Below, in pieces: positions 1 through 6,804 of a DNA stretch of 10,274 bases. The translations under genes were made by a program, and so were the position numbers. The notes under the pieces are model-generated. The model was not told the origin of the DNA and made no database searches. It worked only from the letters and a program-made list of their open reading frames with translations. This DNA comes from Candidatus Segetimicrobium genomatis. GTDB lineage: Bacteria > Sysuimicrobiota > Sysuimicrobiia > Sysuimicrobiales > Segetimicrobiaceae. Every line of letters begins with the position of its first letter. Positions within the stretch are counted from its first letter, which is position 1. The stretch covers positions 4,286 to 14,559 of the forward strand of contig VBAO01000013.1 in the NCBI GenBank assembly GCA_005883865.1. The letters run 5' to 3'.

Positions 1-612
1 GACGGCGTGATGGCGGTGAATCCCTTTTACGAGCCGATGAGTCTGGATGAGGTGTACGGCTATTTCAAGACGATCTCGGACGCCGTAAGCATTCCCATCG
101 TGGTCTACAATCTTCCCGTGGCCACCGGGATGAATCTTCGGCCGGACTTTCTGGCCCGGATGGCGCGGGAGATAAAGAACGTCAGATACGTCAAGGACTC
201 GACCGGTGATCTGTCGCAGGTTTCAGAGCTGCTGTATCGGTACGGGCAAGAAGTCACCGTATTTAATGGTTGGGACACCATTACGTTTTCCGGTCTGGCC
301 CTGGGCAGTAAGGGGTCGGTATGGGGCGCTGTCAATGTCATGCCCAAACAGTGCGCCGACCTGTTCAACCTCATCGAGTCCGAGCGGCTCGGCGACGCCC
401 GCGCGCTTTGGGAGAGGATGTGGCCGGTGATGCAGTTCCTTGTCACTGAAGGGTATGTGGCCTCCGTCAAGGCCGGCGCCAACCTGGTCGGGTTCCGAGT
501 CGGCAAGCCCCGTCCGCCCATCCGTCCCCTCTCCGCGCAGAAGACCGACGAGCTCAAGAGTCTCCTCATCAACGCGGGCGCGCTCAAAGAGGTCACGTCA
601 CTGCGAGGGTAG
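1..612 (+). CDS. DapA/NanA-family aldolase-dehydratase, 5' partial
   Basis: The reading frame is open from base 1, so the start lies outside the window; 203 residues remain of a family usually about 290-300 long. The fold is the class I aldolase TIM barrel of dihydrodipicolinate synthase / N-acetylneuraminate lyase. Visible landmarks are the DGVMAVNPFY strand at the left edge, the catalytic-tyrosine motif YNLPVATG (Tyr at visible residue 36), the Schiff-base lysine in YVKDSTGD (Lys65), and the C-terminal VKAGANLVGFRVGKPRPP stretch. In true DHDPS the tyrosine motif reads YNVPSRTG, and its Arg binds the substrate carboxylate. Here that Arg is Ala, so lysine biosynthesis is unlikely and a catabolic lyase, dehydratase or deaminase is more plausible. 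Candidates are a hydroxyproline-pathway deaminase or a sugar-acid dehydratase; the substrate is unknown. It ends in TAG, 30 nt before the next gene, probably in the same operon. Confidence 0.9.
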   Translation, partial: DGVMAVNPFYEPMSLDEVYGYFKTISDAVSIPIVVYNLPVATGMNLRPDFLARMAREIKNVRYVKDSTGDLSQVSELLYRYGQEVTVFNGWDTITFSGLALGSKGSVWGAVNVMPKQCADLFNLIESERLGDARALWERMWPVMQFLVTEGYVASVKAGANLVGFRVGKPRPPIRPLSAQKTDELKSLLINAGALKEVTSLRG

Positions 613-631
613 GGAGACACCTCCGTCCGGT

Positions 632-637
632 AGGAGG
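632..637 (+). promoter_or_regulatory. Shine-Dalgarno of the FAD oxidoreductase gene
   Basis: A perfect AGGAGG lies 5 nt before the ATG at 643. It fixes the start of the full-length flavin oxidoreductase upstream of its in-frame stop. This argues that the gene was originally read from here and not from an ATG after the stop. Confidence 0.75.
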
Positions 638-642
638 GCGGT

Positions 643-2049
643 ATGGTCATCCCAGCTTCGCAAGATGGGGACTATGAGGTCGTCATCGTGGGTGGCGGGA
701 TCGCAGGCCTCTCGGCAGCCTGGGAACTCCGCGACCGCAACATCATCGTGTTCGAAGCGGCCGACAGGGTCGGTGGGCGGATGCGGTCGGAGTCGCGCAT
801 GCAGTACTAGCTCAACCTCGGCGCGCACCTGTTCGGGGGTCCCGACTCCCACCTGGCGCGGCTCGTCGATGAGGCCGGCCTCGAGACCAAGTCCATCCCC
901 GGGAACCGCATGGGGCTCGCCGTCAACGGCAAGGTCGTTGCCAGCGGTGCGCCGGAAACGTACCCGCTGCGTCTTCCGCTGTCCCCCGCGGCCCGCCTCT
1001 CGTTCATCAAAAGCGGTCTCAAGTTACGGTGGGCGGCCCAAGGGTTTCAGCGTGCCGCCCGGCGACAGATAGGCGAGTCGGCGTCCGCCGCCCGGGCGCG
1101 CGAGCTCGCGTATCGTGAGAATGAAACGTTCGCCGACTACCTCGGGGTCATGCACCCCGAGGTCGAGGCGATTTTCCGCGCCATCGCCGAACGGATCACT
1201 GCCGAGCCGCACGAGATCACGGCGGGCTGCGGAGCGGGGTTGTTCGCGGTCGTCTGGGACAGCAACCTGACCCTCGCGCGAAATCTCATCGGGGGCTCGG
1301 CGCTGCTCCCGCTGACGCTCGCCCGCCATCTTGGCTCTCGGATCGTCACCGGCGCCGCCGTCGAGGAGGTGGTGCCTGAACCGACCGGGGCGCGGATCCG
1401 CGTCCGGGTGGCGGGACGCGTGCGGGACGTCTCGGCCAAGTACGTCATCGCGGCCACCCCGGCGTACGTCACGCATCGGATCGTGCGGGGCCTTCCGGCG
1501 GATACCGCAGACGCGCTGGCCCGCATTCCGTACGGACCGTTCGTGTGCGGTGCCGTGCTCACCGGGGAGAGCGGGCCCATGCCGTGGGACGATGTGTACG
1601 CGATTGCCACTCCCGGCAAGGCCTTCAACATGCTCTTCAACCACGCCAACGTCCTGCGCGGGTCCGGGCCACGCGAGCCGGGCGGCAGCCTGATGGTCTA
1701 TGGGGGCGGCGATTTGGGGCGGCGCCTTCTCCAGATGACGGATGGGCAGATCCAGGAGGCTTTCCTCCGTGACCTGTCCACGATCCTCCCGGAGGTCAAA
1801 GACGTCGTGCGGGAGGTGATCGTCCACCGCTGGGAACACGCGATCCCGTATATTGCGCCCGGGCGACACCGGCTCCAACCGGCCCTCGAGCGGTCGCTCG
1901 GCAATGTGCTGCTCGCCGGAGACTATCTCGGGTTTCCCGAGATGGAAGTCGCCGCCGTGACCGGACTGGAAGCCGCCCGGACCGCCCGTGGCGGCCTGGC
2001 GCCGGTCGAGGGCGCCCAGAGTCGGGTGTTGGAGCGCGTGCAGCCGTAA
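643..2049 (+). pseudogene. FAD-dependent amine oxidase/protoporphyrinogen-oxidase-like protein, interrupted by TAG
   Basis: This is a flavin-containing oxidoreductase of the amine oxidase/phytoene desaturase/protoporphyrinogen oxidase fold, about 468 codons. The N-terminal dinucleotide site VIVGGGIAGLSAAWEL (Gly17, Gly19, Gly22), the ribose-binding acid in VFEAADRVGGRM (Glu38) and the Gly-Gly-Arg motif (44-46) are intact. So is the C-terminal FAD motif NVLLAGDYLGF (Gly426-Asp427) followed by EVAAVTGLEAA. Codon 56 is TAG (808-810), between QY and LNLGAHLFGG. Relatives usually have Trp there (YWxNxG), so TGG to TAG is the simplest explanation. The frame is open on both sides and no other lesion is seen. 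A restart at ATG 910 would give 379 residues lacking the FAD-binding N-terminus and so probably be inactive. It sits between the DapA-like and 2-hydroxyacid dehydrogenase genes. The substrate is not deducible. Nonsense mutation, sequencing error and readthrough cannot be separated here. Confidence 0.85.
808..810 (+). other. In-frame amber codon replacing a probable Trp
   Basis: TAG follows the codons for M-Q-Y and precedes L-N-L-G-A-H. TAG also ends the DapA-like gene (610-612), the enolase-family gene (4207-4209) and the binding-protein gene (6736-6738). A genome-wide reassignment of TAG is therefore unlikely. No selenocysteine context applies, since that uses TGA. Confidence 0.85.
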
Positions 2050-2078
2050 CGCGTCGCGGGCGAACTGGAGCAGACGAG

Positions 2079-3047
2079 ATGTCAGCTGATTTCGGCACCG
2101 TGACGATTCCCGCGCACTATAAGCACATTCCGAGATTAGATTTCGACGCGCTGCTGCCGCACCTGCCCAAGCGCATCTTCCATGACGAGCTGCATGTCCC
2201 CGAGACATGGCCGGAAGAGACGACCGTCCTCGTCAACGATGTCATGTACGCCACCCCGACGCTCATCGACCGCCTCCCCAACATCAAGGTGATCTCCTTC
2301 GCGGGGACGGGGGTCTGGGACAGGGTGGACGTCCCGCACGCCACTCACCGGGGCATCGCCGTTTGCAACGTCCCCGGCTGGGGGAACGATTCCATTGCCG
2401 AGTTCACCTTTGCGCTGCTGCTGGCGCTGGCGAGGAAGCTGTTGACGGCCGACGCGGTTGCACGACGCCCCGAGTGGAAGGTGGAGGAGTGCCACGGACT
2501 GCAGCTGCACGGCAAGACCCTAGGCCTGATCGGTTTGGGCAACGTCGGCCAGCGCGTCGCCGAGATCGCCGAGGGCTTCGGCCTCCGGGTTCTCTGCTAC
2601 ACTCGCCATCCTGAGGCGCCGCGCAGGACCAGGGCCAGGGTCGAGTTCGTTTCGCTCGACGTCCTCCTGCGGCGCTCCGACTTCCTCAGCCTGCACGCGT
2701 TGCTCACCGACGAGACGCGCGGCATGATCGGGGCGCGTGAGCTGGACCTCCTGCCGCAGGGCGCCATGGTGATCAACACCGCGCGCGGGCCCCTCGTGGA
2801 CACCGATGCCCTGGTGGCGGCGCTCACCCGGGGCAGGCTGGGGGGCGCGGGCCTCGACGTGTTCGACCACGAGCCCCTGCCGGAGCAGCATCCATTAAAA
2901 CAGCTGGATAATGTCATCCTGACTCCCCACGCGGCGGGATGGACCGATACCGCCGTCTATAACCTCTTCGCGCGCAGCCTGGCCAACGCGGATGCCTTTG
3001 CCGCCGGCGACCCCATCAACGTCGTGAACCCGGAAGTGCTGCGGTAA
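2079..3047 (+). CDS. D-isomer-specific 2-hydroxyacid dehydrogenase
   Basis: This 322-residue cytosolic oxidoreductase interconverts a 2-hydroxyacid and a 2-ketoacid with NAD(P)(H); its length is normal for the family. The Rossmann motif GLIGLGNVGQRVAEIA carries Gly152, Gly154 and Gly157. The catalytic triad is complete: Arg236 in NTARGPLVD, Glu265 in DVFDHEPLP and His284 in LTPHAAG. At the end of the second Rossmann strand, where NAD-specific members carry an Asp, the sequence is CYTRHP (Thr175, Arg176, His177), which favours NADP(H). The ATG at 2079 has GGAG 8 nt upstream and lies 29 nt after the flavin oxidoreductase, consistent with one operon. The natural substrate is unknown; glyoxylate/hydroxypyruvate-type reductases and phosphoglycerate dehydrogenase are relatives. 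No C-terminal ACT domain is present, so classical SerA regulation is absent. Confidence 0.9.
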   Translation: MSADFGTVTIPAHYKHIPRLDFDALLPHLPKRIFHDELHVPETWPEETTVLVNDVMYATPTLIDRLPNIKVISFAGTGVWDRVDVPHATHRGIAVCNVPGWGNDSIAEFTFALLLALARKLLTADAVARRPEWKVEECHGLQLHGKTLGLIGLGNVGQRVAEIAEGFGLRVLCYTRHPEAPRRTRARVEFVSLDVLLRRSDFLSLHALLTDETRGMIGARELDLLPQGAMVINTARGPLVDTDALVAALTRGRLGGAGLDVFDHEPLPEQHPLKQLDNVILTPHAAGWTDTAVYNLFARSLANADAFAAGDPINVVNPEVLR

Positions 3048-3075
3048 CCCCCGGCGACCAGATCGCTTGGGTTAC
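3044..3075. repeat. Inverted repeat spanning two convergent stop codons
   Basis: GTAACCC (3044-3050) and GGGTTAC (3069-3075) are perfect 7-bp complements around an 18-nt loop. Each arm contains the TAA stop of one converging gene: the dehydrogenase from the left and the proline-racemase-family gene from the right. There is no T-tract, so it is at best a weak or rho-assisted bidirectional stop. It may be partly coincidental because both stops are TAA. Confidence 0.35.
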
Positions 3076-4109
3076 GAGATCGCCTCCATCCAGGTGTCCG
3101 AGAGCGTATATCCTTGGGGGAACGGGTCATCGGCATCGTAGCCGTACTGGCCGATGCTGGTGATCCACGCGCGGCCGGCCACCGTCGGAATGATGGCCGG
3201 CCTGGAGCCGATCCGGGTCGTCCCGACGATCTCGCTGATGAAGTGGCTGCCGATGATCGACTGGTGGTCGAAGACCTCGCCCACCCGGATCTGCTTCCGG
3301 GCGTGCATCACCGCGAGCCGCGCGCACGTCCCTGTCCCGCACGGCGATCGGTCGAGCCTGCCGGGAGACACGACCACGGTGTTGCGGGCGGTCAGGCGTT
3401 TCCCCCTGCGCGACAGCGGCCCCATGAATTCCGTGATCGTGACGTCCCGAATCTTCGGGTTGGCGGGATGGACGACCTTGAGCTGCGCCTTCGCGGCCGC
3501 CTTGATTTTCTGCCCCAGCCCACAGATGTCCCGGGCTTCGTCCGGGCTCAGGGCCAGGCCCAACGCCTTGGCGTCGACGAGCGCATAGTACATGCCCCCG
3601 TAGGCCACGTCGATGGTCACGGTCCCCGTGCCCTCGACCTCGACGGGCACATCGAGGTAATGCGCGAAGGCGGGGACGTTCCGAAACTTTACCTGGAGGA
3701 CCTTTCCATCCCGGCATTGGCACGTCACGCCGATGAGCCCCGCGGGGGCCTCGAGCGTCAGATGGGTGACGGGTTCCTGCATCGGCAGGATGCCAGTCTC
3801 GAGGATGGCGGTCACCGTGCAGATGGTGTTCGAACCGGACATCGGAGGGTACTCGACCGATTCCATGATGACGTACCCGAGCGCCGCCTTCGGGTGGTTC
3901 GAAGGCAGCACCAGGTTCGCGCTGTGGACCGCCGCGCCTCGGGGTTCGTAGAGGAGAAACTTTCGCAGGCCGTCCTCGTGATCGCGCAGGTGCTGCATCT
4001 TGTCGAACATCGTCTTCCCCGGCACGTCCACCACGCCGCCGGTCACGACCTTCCCGTACTCGCCTTCCGCATGCACGCCGACGACGGTCAATGCCCGCTT
4101 CCAGCGCAT
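3072..4109 (-). CDS. Proline racemase-superfamily protein (hydroxyproline epimerase / 3-hydroxyproline dehydratase type)
   Basis: The 345-residue protein is a full-length member of the cofactor-independent proline racemase superfamily: proline racemase, 4-hydroxyproline 2-epimerase and trans-3-hydroxy-L-proline dehydratase. The two half-site motifs are YPPMSGSNTIC, with Ser91 where racemases and epimerases usually have Cys, and DRSPCGTGTCARLA with Cys257. The partner after the first catalytic residue is also changed, from the common Cys-Gly-His to Ser-Gly-Ser. The Ser/Cys pair argues against a classical Cys/Cys proline racemase and fits the superfamily's Ser/Cys branch, whose members act on hydroxyprolines; which reaction applies here cannot be decided by eye. 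ATG 4109 is chosen over GTG 4118 because that GTG lies inside the Shine-Dalgarno. It follows the enolase-family gene by 97 nt on the same strand, probably as one transcript. Confidence 0.9.
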   Translation of the reverse strand: MRWKRALTVVGVHAEGEYGKVVTGGVVDVPGKTMFDKMQHLRDHEDGLRKFLLYEPRGAAVHSANLVLPSNHPKAALGYVIMESVEYPPMSGSNTICTVTAILETGILPMQEPVTHLTLEAPAGLIGVTCQCRDGKVLQVKFRNVPAFAHYLDVPVEVEGTGTVTIDVAYGGMYYALVDAKALGLALSPDEARDICGLGQKIKAAAKAQLKVVHPANPKIRDVTITEFMGPLSRRGKRLTARNTVVVSPGRLDRSPCGTGTCARLAVMHARKQIRVGEVFDHQSIIGSHFISEIVGTTRIGSRPAIIPTVAGRAWITSIGQYGYDADDPFPQGYTLSDTWMEAIS

Positions 4110-4114
4110 GGGTT

Positions 4115-4122
4115 CCACCTCC
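4115..4122 (-). promoter_or_regulatory. Shine-Dalgarno deciding the start at 4109
   Basis: On the minus strand GGAGGTGG ends 5 nt before ATG 4109-4107. An in-frame GTG at 4118-4116 is part of this Shine-Dalgarno and therefore unlikely to be the start, although it would add three codons. Confidence 0.75.
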
Positions 4123-4206
4123 GGTCAGCCGTTCCTGAGATGAACATGGGTGACGCTTCGCGGGCCGGGTCTTCGCAGCGCGCGCCGGTGCCGGAAGGGC
4201 CGGCGA

Positions 4207-5394
4207 CTATCGGAGCGCGCTTTGAACGCCGGCGACCCCACGCGCCGTGTGACGGGCCAGCGCGTCCCAGTCCACGTCGACCCCCAGACCCGCCGCGTCA
4301 GGGAGCCGGGCGCGGCCGTCCCTCACGGTGATCCCTCCTCGAAAGGGCGACTCCGGCCCGAGCGTGAGGAAGGAGACGTGGCCTTCGCAGTCCACCGGAT
4401 AGGACGTCTTGACCACCGCGGCGATGTGGCAGACCGCCGTGTCCCCGACGAGCGTGTAGGGATTGGTGTCGACGCTCACCCCGATGCCCGCCGCTTCGCA
4501 CATCGCGATCACCTGCAGGGAGGGGAAAAACCCGCCCAGGCGATTGAGCTTCAGCACGATGCGATCACAGGCCGCGAGACGCACGATCTCCATCATCGCA
4601 CGAGGCGACCAGACCGACTCGTCGAGGATCAGCGGCACACGGGTATGGGCGCGGACAAATGCCGCGCCGCTGAGATCCGCATAATGGAGGGGCTGCTCGA
4701 TGGACAGGTTATCGTGCCCGGAGAATCGCTCGATGAGCGCCACCGTCCACTTCGCGTTGTCCCAGCTTTGGTTGGCGTCGGCATCCACGTACACGTCGCG
4801 CGGCACGACCGCCAGCGCCGCCTCGAGCTTCGCGAGCTCGCTCTCGAGGTTGGCCCGGTCCCATCCCTTGGCGAGAAGGACGTCCCCGACCTTCACCTTC
4901 AGACCTCTGAACCCGCGGCCGATAAAGTCCTGACATGCCGCCGCCATCGCCTCCGGGGTCTTGAAGTAGAGGTTCGTCAGCAATTCGAAGTCCTGCCGGT
5001 ATGCGCCGCCCAGCAGGGCGTGGACGGGGAGGCCCCGCGCCTTCCCGACCAGATCGTAGAGGGCCATGTCCACCCCGGACCGCGCGGTCCGGCCCCCCGG
5101 CATGCCGCCGGAGACGGCGGCTTCCATCGCGTGCTGCGCCATCGCGAAGTTCTCTGCATCGGACCCGCGCAGCGCGCCGTCGTAGGCTCGGAGACACGCC
5201 TCGATGTGCTCCGCGGTCTCACCCAGATACCAGATCTGGCTCGTCGCCTCACCAATGCCGTACCGACCGTCGTCCGCCGTCGCCTTGACCAGAAACGACG
5301 GCAGGCGGCTCGGCCACACGTATTCGTCCTCGGTCCACGCCTCCTTGAAGACCCTGGGATACAGACGGAACCACTCAAGACCGGCAATCTCCAT
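4207..5394 (-). CDS. Enolase-superfamily enzyme, mandelate racemase/muconate lactonizing type
   Basis: This 395-residue protein has a normal-length two-domain enolase-superfamily fold: an N-terminal capping domain (about 1-130) and a barrel. Barrel residues are visible in order: Lys166-x-Lys168 in GLKVKVG, metal ligands Asp206 in VDADANQSW, Glu233 in SIEQPL and Asp258 in ILDES, and Lys282 in VLKLNRLGG. A Lys on the second strand and another on the sixth is the MLE-subgroup arrangement. It supports racemization, epimerization or cycloisomerization by proton abstraction next to a carboxylate; the His-Asp dyad of mandelate racemase is not apparent. The eighth strand reads GVSVDTNPYT. ATG 5394 has GGAGG (5401-5405) 6 nt upstream. 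It is the first gene of a likely two-gene operon with the proline-racemase-family enzyme, which favours an amino- or imino-acid substrate such as a proline derivative. Sugar-acid or muconate chemistry remains possible. Confidence 0.88.
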   Translation of the reverse strand: MEIAGLEWFRLYPRVFKEAWTEDEYVWPSRLPSFLVKATADDGRYGIGEATSQIWYLGETAEHIEACLRAYDGALRGSDAENFAMAQHAMEAAVSGGMPGGRTARSGVDMALYDLVGKARGLPVHALLGGAYRQDFELLTNLYFKTPEAMAAACQDFIGRGFRGLKVKVGDVLLAKGWDRANLESELAKLEAALAVVPRDVYVDADANQSWDNAKWTVALIERFSGHDNLSIEQPLHYADLSGAAFVRAHTRVPLILDESVWSPRAMMEIVRLAACDRIVLKLNRLGGFFPSLQVIAMCEAAGIGVSVDTNPYTLVGDTAVCHIAAVVKTSYPVDCEGHVSFLTLGPESPFRGGITVRDGRARLPDAAGLGVDVDWDALARHTARGVAGVQSALR

Positions 5395-5553
5395 GATCCG
5401 CCTCCGATTGATTCATGGCATGTTCGTTGGGTGGGTACCGGCGACGAGACGCCGGCGCGGCGTTGCAGGACCGGCGTTTACCAGTGTCTAAGCATCACCC
5501 GTTGCGATCACAATCGGGTCCGGACCTCAGGTCCGGTGCGGGGGGGATGATCC
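5395..5553. promoter_or_regulatory. Divergent intergenic control region
   Basis: These 159 bp separate the divergently read enolase-family gene and binding-protein gene and must hold promoters for both, unless transcription comes from further away. A weak + strand candidate is TTGCAG (5463-5468), an 18-nt spacer and TCTAAG (5487-5492). It matches the consensus poorly, so promoter placement is tentative. A run of seven G (5540-5546) ending 7 nt before ATG 5554 may act as the binding-protein ribosome site. No ORF is supported here. Confidence 0.45.
5520..5536. promoter_or_regulatory. Perfect 17-bp palindrome, candidate operator
   Basis: CCGGACCT and AGGTCCGG are exact 8-bp complements about a single central C. 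The 1-nt centre makes a hairpin terminator unlikely and suits a dimeric repressor or activator site. It ends 17 nt before the binding-protein ATG, in the divergent spacer, where a regulator could control uptake and catabolic genes together. No regulator gene is present in the window, so the family is unknown. Confidence 0.5.
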
Positions 5554-6738
5554 ATGCATTCACGTGCCCCGTCCAGCGTGGCGGTGATAACAGCGCTTGT
5601 CTTTCTTGTCTTCATGTCCGTCCAGCCCCCTTCGGCGCTTCCGGCCTCGGAACCTCTTCAGATCGCGTGGGCGGGACCGCTGACGGGAGACGTCGCGCAG
5701 CTCGGTCAGGGCTGGCTCAACGGCGTCAAGCTCGCGGTTGATGAGTGGAACGCGAAAGGTGGCGTCCTGGGACGGCAGGTCGTCATCGCGCCGGAGGACG
5801 ATCAGTGCGATCCGAAGCAGGCGGCGACCGTGGCAACGAAGATCGCCGACGACCCGAGGAACGTCGCGTTGATCGGCCACTTCTGCTCGGGCGCGACGCT
5901 CGCCGGCGCCCCGATCGAGAACAAGGCCAATCTCCCGCAGATCGTCAACTCCAGCAACCCCAGGATCACGCTGCAGGGTTGGCACAACCTGTTCCGGCCG
6001 ATCGCCAACGACAACATCCAGGGCAAGCGCGGCGTCGCTTACGTCATGAAGGCCCTCCACGCGACGAAATTCGCGCTGTTGAGTGACAAGCAGGCGTTCG
6101 GCCAGGGCGTGATCGAGGTCGCGAAATCGACCATCGAGGCGGGCGGCGGTTCCATCACCTCGACCGGCGGGGTCGAGCCGAAGGACGTCGACTATTCCCC
6201 GGTGCTCACCAAAATCATCAAGATGGAGAATCCCGACGCGATCGTGTACTGCACCAACTTCCCCACGTCCGCCGGGCTCATGCTGAGGCAGATCCGCCAA
6301 CTCGGGTACAAGAAGCCGGTGATCGGCTGCGACGGGTGGTTCGACCCGGCGATGATCAAGGCGGCGGGCAGCATGGGGAGCATGACGTCGAAGGCGGATG
6401 CCGCGTACATTACCTTCCAGGCCCCGCCGTATTCGGGTCCTGAAGCGCCTGCGGGGGTGAAGGCGTTCGCCGCGAAGTACAAGACGAAGTTCGGGAGCGA
6501 CCCCAACGGGTACGAGATCTACGGCTACGAGCACGGCAACATCATGTTGGCCGCGATCAAGGCGGCCGGGAGCACCGACAAAAGCAAGATCATCGACGTG
6601 CTCCACACGCAGGCGGTTCCCGGCATCCTGATCCCTCGGTACCGGTTCGACGCGAACGGCGACGTCGTCAACGCTCCACTGTACATCTACACCGTCGCGA
6701 ATGGGCAGTTCAAACTCGTGGTGCAGGCCACGGACTAG
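5554..6738 (+). CDS. Branched-chain/polar amino-acid ABC transporter substrate-binding protein (LivJ/LivK type)
   Basis: This 394-residue periplasmic or secreted binding protein belongs to the LivJ/LeuBP type I family (Peripla_BP_6). Residues 9-22 form the signal-peptide hydrophobic core, with likely cleavage near ALPA/SEP (about residue 31). There is no lipobox Cys, so it is soluble rather than a lipoprotein. The mature protein begins LQIAWAGPLTGD, typical of the family. Cys85 in QCDPKQA and Cys111 in GHFCSGAT match the LivJ disulfide pair, and the Ser after Cys111 corresponds to a residue that contacts the ligand's backbone in LivJ. The latter part, with YGYEHGNIMLAAIKAAGS, is the usual C-terminal lobe. 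It is encoded opposite to, and converging on, the livHMGF operon, so it probably has its own promoter. The ligand could be a branched-chain amino acid or, given the neighbours, a proline derivative. Confidence 0.93.
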   Translation: MHSRAPSSVAVITALVFLVFMSVQPPSALPASEPLQIAWAGPLTGDVAQLGQGWLNGVKLAVDEWNAKGGVLGRQVVIAPEDDQCDPKQAATVATKIADDPRNVALIGHFCSGATLAGAPIENKANLPQIVNSSNPRITLQGWHNLFRPIANDNIQGKRGVAYVMKALHATKFALLSDKQAFGQGVIEVAKSTIEAGGGSITSTGGVEPKDVDYSPVLTKIIKMENPDAIVYCTNFPTSAGLMLRQIRQLGYKKPVIGCDGWFDPAMIKAAGSMGSMTSKADAAYITFQAPPYSGPEAPAGVKAFAAKYKTKFGSDPNGYEIYGYEHGNIMLAAIKAAGSTDKSKIIDVLHTQAVPGILIPRYRFDANGDVVNAPLYIYTVANGQFKLVVQATD

Positions 6739-6760
6739 GCTCCCTTCCGCGAACCACACA

Positions 6761-6804
6761 CGGGGCCCGGCGTCAGCCCTCGCCGGGCCCCGCGGTGTTT
6801 TCTT
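6761..6804 (+). terminator. Rho-independent terminator after the binding-protein gene
   Basis: Perfect 12-bp arms, CGGGGCCCGGCG (6761-6772) and CGCCGGGCCCCG (6781-6792), enclose an 8-nt loop. A short T-rich tract (TTTTCTT, 6798-6804) follows. It starts 22 nt after the binding-protein stop. The T-tract runs into the livF stop codon, so the hairpin separates two converging transcripts. On the opposite strand the hairpin has no T-tract, so it is mainly a plus-strand terminator. Confidence 0.9.

Noticed and set aside
808..810. TAG recoding (pyrrolysine or a reassigned amber code)
   Set aside because: TAG ends at least three other genes in the window at their natural lengths, and the expected residue is Trp. 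Nothing local supports pyrrolysine use.
4110..4206. Possible small gene or RNA between the two minus-strand catabolic genes
   Set aside because: Only 97 bp, with no convincing ORF apart from the ribosome site, and just a 5-bp GCCGG/CCGGC hairpin. It reads as an ordinary intra-operon spacer.
3114..4331. A 405-codon plus-strand open frame opposite the proline-racemase-family gene
   Set aside because: Low-complexity basic composition, no domain, and antisense to a gene with intact catalytic motifs and a strong ribosome site.
5449..5477. ACGCCGG / CCGGCGT inverted repeat with a 15-nt loop in the divergent spacer
   Set aside because: Short GC-rich arms are expected by chance in such sequence, and there is no T-tract or positional support.
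4150..5550. A 466-codon plus-strand open frame opposite the enolase-family gene
   Set aside because: Its product is rich in Arg, His, Asp and Pro with no recognizable motif. The minus strand encodes a complete enolase-superfamily protein, so this is a GC-driven antisense shadow.
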